A DNA stretch of 6,259 nucleotides, taken from assembly GCA_900767195.1 (NCBI GenBank), contig CAAFYG010000146.1:1-6259 (forward strand). The letters run 5' to 3'. How positions within the stretch are numbered: position 1 is the first letter of the stretch; each line of letters starts with the position of its first letter. This document shows, piece by piece, positions 1-4,873 of the stretch. The position numbers and the translations under genes are program-made. The notes beneath the pieces are model-generated. The model worked only from the letters and a program-made list of their open reading frames with translations, was not told the origin of the DNA and ran no database searches. This stretch comes from Clostridia bacterium. GTDB lineage: Bacteria > Bacillota > Clostridia > Christensenellales > Borkfalkiaceae.

Positions 1-422
1 CGGGCGCGACGGGCGCGACGGGCGCGACGGGCGCGACGGGCGCGACGGGCGAGCAAGGCTTGCAGGGAATTCAAGGCGCGCAAGGGTTACAGGGGATTGC
101 CGGAGCTACCGGTGCAACAGGACCTGCCGGACCTATCGGACCTACCGGCGCAACCGGACCTACGGGCGCAACGGGCGAGCAAGGCTTGCAGGGAATTCAG
201 GGCGCGCAAGGTTTACAGGGGGTTGCCGGAGCTACCGGCGCAACAGGACCTACAGGACCTACCGGACCTACCGGTGCAACCGGACCTACAGGCGCAACGG
301 GTGTGGTTACGCCGGCTGCGGCGGTTGCGCCGCTTCCGGAAACGGCTACGTTGCCGGAGGTAATCACAACGGTGAACGGAATTATATCGGCTTTGCAAAC
401 CGCAGGGTTGATGTCCACGTAA
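1..422 (+). CDS. Collagen-like repeat protein, C-terminal part (5' end outside window)
   Basis: The frame is open from the left edge (first full codon at position 3) to TAA at 420-422, so the true start is upstream; the TTG near position 60 is an internal Leu codon. About 99 residues are uninterrupted Gly-X-Y triplets, first five GAT, then two 42-residue blocks ([15 protein letters not shown] ... GPT GAT). A non-collagen tail of about 40 residues follows, Pro/Ala-rich and then a predicted amphipathic helix, [17 protein letters not shown]. Such a tail after Gly-X-Thr repeats is familiar from Bacillota spore-surface and other surface collagen-like proteins, where a C-terminal segment nucleates the triple helix (family knowledge). 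There is no LPXTG or other sorting signal at the C terminus, so any anchoring must come from the missing N-terminal part. A phage fibre-type protein is an alternative. The gene converges on the rpsR operon and has no obvious terminator of its own. Confidence 0.88.
   Translation, partial: GATGATGATGATGATGEQGLQGIQGAQGLQGIAGATGATGPAGPIGPTGATGPTGATGEQGLQGIQGAQGLQGVAGATGATGPTGPTGPTGATGPTGATGVVTPAAAVAPLPETATLPEVITTVNGIISALQTAGLMST
3..47 (+). repeat. 9-bp tandem array, five perfect copies of GGCGCGACG
   Basis: Five identical copies of GGCGCGACG, each coding Gly-Ala-Thr, run from position 3 to 47. Bases 1-2 (CG) match the end of a further copy, so the array probably continues to the left. Codon use is uniform here (GGC GCG ACG), whereas the same tripeptide further downstream uses varied codons (GCA, GCT, ACC, ACA). 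This points to recent expansion by slippage or recombination. Confidence 0.93.
48..299 (+). repeat. Two tandem copies of a 126-bp (42-codon) collagen unit
   Basis: Copy 1 is 48-173 and copy 2 is 174-299; both begin GGCGAGCAAGGCTTGCAGGG. By hand alignment they differ at about 9 of 126 positions. Some differences are silent and some change residues (GIA/GVA, GPA/GPT, GPI/GPT). The unit is a whole number of Gly-X-Y triplets (14), so gain or loss keeps both frame and triple-helix register. Confidence 0.9.
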
Positions 423-469
423 TCTTTTTTACGGATAGTCGCTGAAAATAATACAGGTTGTAAAATTGT

Positions 470-505
470 AAAAAATTCCCCGTTGAGCAAATCTCAACGG
501 GGAAT
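470..505 (-). terminator. Intrinsic terminator of the rpsF-ssb-rpsR operon
   Basis: A perfect 12-bp stem (TTCCCCGTTGAG at 476-487 with CTCAACGGGGAA at 493-504, extendable by one A-T pair) encloses a 5-nt loop. Read on the minus strand it is followed by six T's (complement of 470-475), the layout of a Rho-independent terminator. It lies about 70 nt past the rpsR stop. There is no T-run on the plus-strand side, so it serves the minus-strand operon and not clearly the convergent collagen gene. Confidence 0.92.
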
Positions 506-574
506 AATCAAACCGAATTTTCAAATCCGAAACACAACTTTCAATGAAAAATCGTATTTCGTTCGTTCAATCTC

Positions 575-823
575 TTACTCACCTTTGAAGGGGAGAAGAG
601 CCGCAATTCTCGCGCGCTTGATGGCGGTAGCGAGAAGTCTTTGATGCGCCGCGCACGTGCCGCTCATTCTGCGGGGCAGGATTTTGCCGCCTTCGGAAAT
701 ATACTTCTTCAAACGGTTTACGTCCTTATAATCGATCTGCTCGATTTTTTCCTGACAGAAAGCGCACACCTTTTTGCGGGGCATTTTCTTAAAACTCTTT
801 TTTACGGCAGTTTTTTCTTCCAT
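575..823 (-). CDS. rpsR: 30S ribosomal protein S18
   Basis: This 82-residue protein is a component of the 30S platform, where it pairs with S6. The sequence shows the S18 signature: a basic N terminus, KVCAFC (19-23), IDYKD (30-34), the GGKILPRR block (45-52), SGTCAAHQR (54-62), and IKRAR then ALLPF near the end. C20, C23, C57 and H60 are placed to form the zinc site of the C+ form of S18 (inferred from spacing and family knowledge). Length is normal for the family. The ATG start is preceded by AAGGAG (complement of 832-837) at about 8 nt spacing. It is the last gene of the operon, 40 nt after ssb, and is followed by a strong intrinsic terminator. rplI, often next in Bacillota, is not here. 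Confidence 0.97.
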   Translation of the reverse strand: MEEKTAVKKSFKKMPRKKVCAFCQEKIEQIDYKDVNRLKKYISEGGKILPRRMSGTCAAHQRLLATAIKRARIAALLPFKGE

Positions 824-863
824 AATAAAAACTCCTTATCTGATTTAGTCTATCCCCGAGAAA

Positions 864-1274
864 TTAAAAGGGGATGTCCGAGCCGTCGTCGTCCATCATC
901 TGAAGGACGGGCTTCTTAGCAGCGGGGGCAGGCGCGGCGTCAAACGAACCGCCGTCGTCCTTAGGCGATAAGAATTCGCAATCTTGCACGATAATATCCA
1001 CGGCGTTGCGTTTTACGCCCTGATTATCCTCGTAGTTGCGAAGCTGAATGCTACCGCCTACGGCAACTTTCTTGCCTTTTTTCGCATACTGCGCAATGCG
1101 CTCCGCAAGCACTCTCCACGCCGTGCAATTGAAGAAATCTGTTTGCCGTTCGCCGTCCGTATTCGAATAATTTCTGTTCACGGCAATAGCGAAATGGCAC
1201 ACGGAAACCCCCGAAGGAGTGGAAGTAAGCTCGGGATCGCGCGTTAAGTTACCTATAAGAAAAACTTTATTCAT
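864..1274 (-). CDS. ssb: Single-stranded DNA-binding protein
   Basis: This 136-residue protein coats single-stranded DNA at forks and repair sites as a tetramer and recruits partners through its acidic tail. Residues 1-104 are the OB-fold: MNKVFLIGNLTRDPEL at the start, then FAIAVNRNY, the conserved Trp53 in TAWRVLAERIAQY, KKGKKVAVGGSIQ and RNYED. A short Ala/Pro/Asp linker leads to the tail DDDGSDIPF, the partner-binding motif. The linker is short, so the protein is at the small end for Bacillota SSB. The ATG is preceded by AAAGGAGAG, and the AAGGAG core (complement of 1281-1286) overlaps the rpsF stop codon region. The rpsF-ssb gap is only 11 nt, which suggests translational coupling. The position between S6 and S18 is the classic one and marks this as the replicative SSB. 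Confidence 0.97.
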   Translation of the reverse strand: MNKVFLIGNLTRDPELTSTPSGVSVCHFAIAVNRNYSNTDGERQTDFFNCTAWRVLAERIAQYAKKGKKVAVGGSIQLRNYEDNQGVKRNAVDIIVQDCEFLSPKDDGGSFDAAPAPAAKKPVLQMMDDDGSDIPF

Positions 1275-1285
1275 TTTTCTCTCCT

Positions 1286-1567
1286 TTAAAGCTTGGTAAT
1301 GATGCGGCGAAGCACGTTGGCGGAAATTCCGGCAACGCGATCAAGCTCGTTCACTACGTCTGCGCCTGCTTCAAACGTCATAAGAACGTAGTAAGCTTCG
1401 TTCTTATACGCGATGGGGTAAGCAAGTTTTTTCGTACCCCACTTGTCGGTAGAAACGATCGCGCCGCCCATCGATTTCACGATATTTTCGTACTTTTCGA
1501 TTTCGGCGTTTTTCGCCTCGTCCGTCAGGTCGTTTCCGATCAGATAGAGCATCTCGTATTTAGCCAT
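1286..1567 (-). CDS. rpsF: 30S ribosomal protein S6
   Basis: This 93-residue protein is a 30S platform component that binds 16S rRNA as a heterodimer with S18. The sequence shows the S6 pattern throughout: YEMLYLIGNDL at the N terminus, IEKYENIVKSMGG, then DKWGTKKLAYPI (41-52), the aromatic strand NEAYYVLMTFEA, and ELDRVAGISANVLRRIITKL at the end. Length is typical (about 95 residues), and there is no acidic C-terminal extension. The ATG start has a very strong ribosome binding site, GGGAGGTGA (complement of 1575-1583), with about 7 nt spacing. It is the first gene of the operon, behind its own promoter and a structured leader of about 100 nt that probably mediates feedback control by S6:S18. 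Confidence 0.97.
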   Translation of the reverse strand: MAKYEMLYLIGNDLTDEAKNAEIEKYENIVKSMGGAIVSTDKWGTKKLAYPIAYKNEAYYVLMTFEAGADVVNELDRVAGISANVLRRIITKL

Positions 1568-1576
1568 AATAGTTTC

Positions 1577-1618
1577 ACCTCCCGGTCTTATTCGGCGTAT
1601 TTAAAAAATACGCAAGGT
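1577..1618 (-). promoter_or_regulatory. Candidate S6:S18-binding leader RNA (hairpin plus CCG) of rpsF
   Basis: Just upstream of the rpsF start the transcript can form a perfect 8-bp hairpin, GCGTATTT-TTT-AAATACGC (1613 down to 1595). CCG overlaps its 3' foot (1595-1593), and a second CCG (1585-1583) sits beside the ribosome binding site. The stretch GAATAAGACCGGGAGG resembles the 16S region GAATACCGGTGG where S18 binds. A weak outer stem could pair ACCT (1618-1615) with AGGT of the ribosome binding site (1580-1577), which would mask it. A hairpin with a bulged CCG is the known S6:S18 autoregulatory motif upstream of rpsF in many bacteria. I see the elements directly; the outer stem is short, so which CCG is the functional one is uncertain. 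Confidence 0.5.
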
Positions 1619-1622
1619 TATT

Positions 1623-1669
1623 CGTTTTGCGCCGCGATTTCAACGCAAAAATCCGCTTTTCGCAAAACG
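1623..1669 (-). promoter_or_regulatory. Long stem-loop at the 5' end of the rpsF transcript
   Basis: A perfect 9-bp inverted repeat, CGTTTTGCG (1669-1661) with CGCAAAACG (1631-1623), encloses 29 nt. Inside it GCG-G-ATTT (1656-1649) can pair with AAATCGC (1639-1633), leaving one bulged G, around an 8-nt loop. The structure starts at about the predicted transcription start, so it would cap the mRNA 5' end. No U-tract follows, so it is not a terminator. It may stabilise the message or form an upstream part of the regulatory leader. Confidence 0.5.
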
Positions 1670-1676
1670 TAGTTTA

Positions 1677-1705
1677 ATTATACAATTTTTTCCGCTTTAA
1701 GTCAA
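1677..1705 (-). promoter_or_regulatory. Sigma-A promoter of rpsF-ssb-rpsR
   Basis: On the minus strand TTGACT (complement of 1700-1705) and TATAAT (complement of 1677-1682) are separated by exactly 17 bp, an 11 of 12 match to the sigma-A consensus. The predicted start is near 1670, giving a leader of about 100 nt. The promoter sits in the gap after the large membrane protein gene, so the ribosomal operon can be transcribed independently of it. Confidence 0.88.
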
Positions 1706-1762
1706 TCGTTTTTCTTGCGGTTTACAAAAAACCTTTTTGCTTTTTAAAAGTTTTTTCTTCTT

Positions 1763-4663
1763 TTAAGGCTTTGCCGAAATTAAGTCTTGATAATAGTTGA
1801 TCAATTCCGGAATGTATCGTGAAACTTCCACAATCGTAAGATCTCTCACGTATTCTGCGTTTTCGTTTTGGGGTTGAGGATTCATGCGTTCTTTAACGGA
1901 ATCTTCCAATTTCATACCAAGGAATTGAGTAGATAAATTCAAGCCCAGATCTGTGTCCATTTCGCCGAGCGAAGTTGTCTTAATATTTTCCGTCATATTG
2001 TCCGTCAGCGTACCCATATCGTTGATAGTGTACCCCGAAGGTGTTTTACCGCCCGTGGGGTCTTTCAGTAAATATTTCCACGTGCCGTTCATTTGCAGCT
2101 CGTCTTTTTCCAAAAGCGCGTTGTCGGAAATGCGATAAAACGTTCCGTCTTCATTCTTCGCAACTTCGTTTTTATTAATATCGTAATATTTTCCTTCGGA
2201 ATTTTTATAAATTTCGTCTTCGAAAACGTCCACGATACGCAAACCGTTAATTTGCTCGCCAAGACTGTTCAACGTCGCGCCTTTCAAATTTCTGAGTATC
2301 TTATTGCCGTTTGTTTGCTCTTCGCCGAGAATTTCGCCGATCGTAAGATCGTTTTTCAGTCTTTTAAAAATCGAATCGTCGCCCGTCTTTCTCATATCCC
2401 CGATTGTTTTCGGCGCGTCGCATTTAATTTTACCGTCCACAATCGTATAATCCCTGTTTTCCTTTCCGTACAGAAGATACATATTGATTTTGTCGGTTGT
2501 ATCCGGCTTAATCACTTCGCACAATTCGATTTCGTTGAAAACCTGCGTAGCGTTATTCGATTTCAGCGCGTCGATCGTACGTTTTTTATGCGTAAGCTCA
2601 ACGCCGAGCGCGTCACACACCCGATATTCCCCGTTTCCGCTTACGTTTTTTGCATACACATACTGCGTAACGCCGCCTTTCGTACGCAAAAATTCATAAA
2701 CGCCGTCGCCAAGCTCGGCAGGGGTAGCGGTAGGGGAAACGTTGCCGCCGGTTTCGTCCGTCCAATTTGTTCCGTCAAGCGTGTATTTGATCGGCTGCAT
2801 CACGATTTTGCCGTCCTCGATCACGTAATTCACGCCGTTTTTCCCGTAGGCAAGCGATTTCAGAACGCCGTCGTCCGTGCCTGCGCCGATATTCAGCATA
2901 CTTTCCAGCGTTGCTCCGCCGATCAGATCCGAGGTTTGCAGATTTTTCAGATCGGAAATCGTACGCGCCTTATAGCAAACGGGAGTTTTTTCGCCGTCGC
3001 CGTCGGCGTAAATATAGAACGTGTGTTTTCCGAGTCCGATTGCGCCGTCGGGCAAAACGGTCTTATAGGAAACGCCGTTTTCCGTAAAGCTCCACATTCC
3101 GTCCGAGCCGCGTACGGCACCTTCGATTTTATTGCCGTCTGCGCGATACAAACTCAAACTCAAACCGTCGGCTTGTTCGATATATCTCTTCGGCAGCCAT
3201 GTAATTTTTTTCGTTGCTTCGTCAAAGGTATAGTGCTTTCCTTCTTCGCCGTAAGCAAGGTTTATCATCGTATCGTTCGATCCGTCATGCGGTTTGATTT
3301 TCAGCACGCTGCCTAATTCCAGATCCTCGAATTTCACATTTCCCGCACGTAAATCCTTAATCGTTCTCGGTTTCGATTTTCCGAGCATTTCAATCGTTTT
3401 CGTTACGTTGCCTTCGCCGTCCGTTTGCTCGGTGATTTTATAATCCACGCCCTCGTTCCCGTAGGCAAGGGCAATCATCGCGCCTTCCGATTCCGCGGTG
3501 ATTTGCAAAAGAGAAGCCAATTCCACGCCTTCCGCCATTCCCATGAAATCGCCTTTCATAATATCGCCCAGCGAAGTGAATTTATGTAATACGCGCTTTT
3601 CTTTCGTTCCGCAATCTTCTTTCGCCGGATAGGCATACCATACCCCGTCCGCAGCGTCTTTTTGCAGATACAAAGAGGGCGTTTCGTCGCTTTCTTTTTC
3701 GCGTACTTCAATATTGTTTTCGTCGATCGCGTTAAAAAACGAAACCGCTTTGCCGTGATCGTCCGTCAGCACGTTTTTGCCCGCCGCCTCGTCATAGTCG
3801 AAAGTATAGGTAAGTGGCAGCATTCCGATCGCCTCGTTGCCGTCCGCGTCCGTATACAAATAATAATCCACGCCTTTCGTGCCGTACACCAGAGCGCGCG
3901 TAATCGGATCGTCCGATTTCACTTCGCCGCTCGTAGACATCACGGCTTTTAAAGACAACCGATTGAATATGTCCGCGGTATCGTTATTATCCATAAAATC
4001 GCCCACGGTCAACTCGTGCGAATCGCCGATCCATACGATATTCCCGTTTTCGTCCAACGTGTAATTTACGCCTTCTTCGCCGTAGCACAAAAGTCCCATC
4101 AGCGTGCCGTCGGGTTTAGCGCCGATAAACTTTTCGAGCCGCGTACTTTGCAGCGTGTCCTGCAAAAACGTCTGCAACTGTTTGAACGGAGTGCTTTTCA
4201 GTTTTGCCGTATCCACATCCAGCCCGAAATCCGAAAGTTTTTGCGAAAGCGTATCGGCAAGTTCCGAAACGTAGGGGGAAATCTCTGCGAGCGAATCGAT
4301 GCACGCTTCCGCGCCTTTCAGTTTACCGCTGATTTCGTTGAAATTTTGAAAAAATTCAAGCAGCGTTTTTTCCGTGTATTCCGAAGCGAGATATTTGTTT
4401 ATGTCGAAACTGCTTCCCGCATAGTCCGCCACTTCTTTAATCGTTTGCTTCGCAATGAAATAATAGCCCAAACCTCCCACGCCGCCGATCGTGCCGATAA
4501 TACCCAGAATAAACCCGAGCAGCAAAGCCACGCAGCGCGACATAAATCCGCCGTCGTATTGCTTCGCTTTTTCTTTCATAATCCGCCGTTCGCGTTTTTT
4601 TTCTTCTTTTTCCAGTAATTTTTCCTGTTTGGTTTTTTTCGCCGGGTTCACTGTTTTTGCCAT
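1763..4663 (-). CDS. Large modular single-pass membrane protein, function unknown
   Basis: I do not recognise this 966-residue protein. Residues 1-43 are highly charged (Lys/Glu/Arg-rich) and should be cytoplasmic. Residues 44-70 form one Gly-rich membrane segment with GxxxG spacing, and by the positive-inside rule the remaining 890 or so residues should be outside the membrane. Residues 72-180 look helical. From 187 to about 795 there are six units, each opening with a short helix and YG-x-x-G-x-x-Y-x-[IL] (YG at 194, 260, 401, 471, 606 and 732) and closing with [RK]TI-x-D-[LM] and a Leu-rich helix such as FEDLELGSVLKI. Units 2, 4 and 5 are about twice as long because of an extra module. The C-terminal 170 residues hold another Tyr/Asp/Gly-rich stretch and end in an amphipathic helix. 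ATG start; AGAGG lies about 10 nt upstream. It has its own promoter and no clear terminator. A surface or envelope scaffold role is only a guess. Confidence 0.85.
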   Translation of the reverse strand: MAKTVNPAKKTKQEKLLEKEEKKRERRIMKEKAKQYDGGFMSRCVALLLGFILGIIGTIGGVGGLGYYFIAKQTIKEVADYAGSSFDINKYLASEYTEKTLLEFFQNFNEISGKLKGAEACIDSLAEISPYVSELADTLSQKLSDFGLDVDTAKLKSTPFKQLQTFLQDTLQSTRLEKFIGAKPDGTLMGLLCYGEEGVNYTLDENGNIVWIGDSHELTVGDFMDNNDTADIFNRLSLKAVMSTSGEVKSDDPITRALVYGTKGVDYYLYTDADGNEAIGMLPLTYTFDYDEAAGKNVLTDDHGKAVSFFNAIDENNIEVREKESDETPSLYLQKDAADGVWYAYPAKEDCGTKEKRVLHKFTSLGDIMKGDFMGMAEGVELASLLQITAESEGAMIALAYGNEGVDYKITEQTDGEGNVTKTIEMLGKSKPRTIKDLRAGNVKFEDLELGSVLKIKPHDGSNDTMINLAYGEEGKHYTFDEATKKITWLPKRYIEQADGLSLSLYRADGNKIEGAVRGSDGMWSFTENGVSYKTVLPDGAIGLGKHTFYIYADGDGEKTPVCYKARTISDLKNLQTSDLIGGATLESMLNIGAGTDDGVLKSLAYGKNGVNYVIEDGKIVMQPIKYTLDGTNWTDETGGNVSPTATPAELGDGVYEFLRTKGGVTQYVYAKNVSGNGEYRVCDALGVELTHKKRTIDALKSNNATQVFNEIELCEVIKPDTTDKINMYLLYGKENRDYTIVDGKIKCDAPKTIGDMRKTGDDSIFKRLKNDLTIGEILGEEQTNGNKILRNLKGATLNSLGEQINGLRIVDVFEDEIYKNSEGKYYDINKNEVAKNEDGTFYRISDNALLEKDELQMNGTWKYLLKDPTGGKTPSGYTINDMGTLTDNMTENIKTTSLGEMDTDLGLNLSTQFLGMKLEDSVKERMNPQPQNENAEYVRDLTIVEVSRYIPELINYYQDLISAKP
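2279..4105 (-). repeat. Six degenerate YG-x-x-G-x-x-Y protein units within the large membrane protein
   Basis: The openings are CYGEEGVNYTL, VYGTKGVDYYL, AYGNEGVDYKI, AYGEEGKHYTF, AYGKNGVNYVI and LYGKENRDYTI. Spacings between successive units are 66, 141, 70, 135 and 126 residues, so short (about 65-70) and long (about 125-140) forms coexist. Most units carry a later [RK]TI-x-D-[LM] or related motif (LTVGDF, TSLGDI, RTIKDL, RTISDL, RTIDAL, KTIGDM). At DNA level the LAYG codons are partly conserved, but the units are well diverged, so this is an old duplication rather than a recent one. Confidence 0.8.
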
Positions 4664-4704
4664 GATCTCAAAACCTCTCGCCTATGATTTTCCTTTTAAA
4701 TTTC

Positions 4705-4730
4705 CGGCAATGGCCTACGGCAATCGCCTA
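4705..4730 (+). repeat. 13-bp tandem duplication in the leader of the large membrane protein gene
   Basis: CGGCAATGGCCTA (4705-4717) is followed immediately by CGGCAATCGCCTA (4718-4730), one mismatch, and then by a partial third copy, TTTGCCTA (4733-4740). It lies between the predicted promoter and the start codon, so it would be transcribed. The transcript can pair GGCAA with TTGCC here, but only in short stems. Function unknown. Confidence 0.6.
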
Positions 4731-4760
4731 TCTTTGCCTAACATACGCTAATCTGTATAT

Positions 4761-4789
4761 ATTATAACAAACGCAGGTAAAAAATGCAA
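4761..4789 (-). promoter_or_regulatory. Extended -10 promoter of the large membrane protein gene
   Basis: On the minus strand the sequence TGTTATAAT (complement of 4761-4769) is a perfect extended -10 element, TG-n-TATAAT. The -35 match is weak: TTGCAT (complement of 4784-4789) at 17 bp spacing. This is typical, since an extended -10 compensates for a poor -35. Predicted start is near 4754, giving a leader of about 90 nt. Confidence 0.7.
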
Positions 4790-4873
4790 CCGTTTGCGCC
4801 CGATTCGATCAAGAAACCCGTTTAAAACTCTTAAAAACCGTTTTTTTCTTTCGATAGCCGAATGTCTATAAGC

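Noticed and set aside
1..299. Tandem repeats as a CRISPR array
   Set aside because: The repeats are contiguous, code for Gly-X-Y triplets, and have no unique spacers of constant length.
197..490. Minus-strand frame antisense to the collagen gene
   Set aside because: Its [12 protein letters not shown] repeats are the mirror of the Gly-X-Y codons, and it has no ribosome binding site and overlaps the operon terminator.
1719..1738. Plus-strand hairpin GGTTT/AAACC followed by TTTTT, terminator-like
   Set aside because: The stem is only 5 bp and A/T-rich, and no plus-strand gene lies upstream to be terminated. It also lies just upstream of the rpsF -35 element, in the gap after the minus-strand gene.
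2093..3316. A 407-codon open frame on the plus strand, antisense to the large membrane protein gene
   Set aside because: It overlaps fully with a better gene that has a ribosome binding site, promoter and repeated protein motifs. Its own translation is Arg/Phe/Val-rich with no recognisable domain. It is a codon-bias shadow.
4520..4545. Cys44 of the large membrane protein as a lipoprotein site
   Set aside because: The Cys lies before, not after, the hydrophobic segment, so no lipobox is formed. The segment is better read as a signal anchor.
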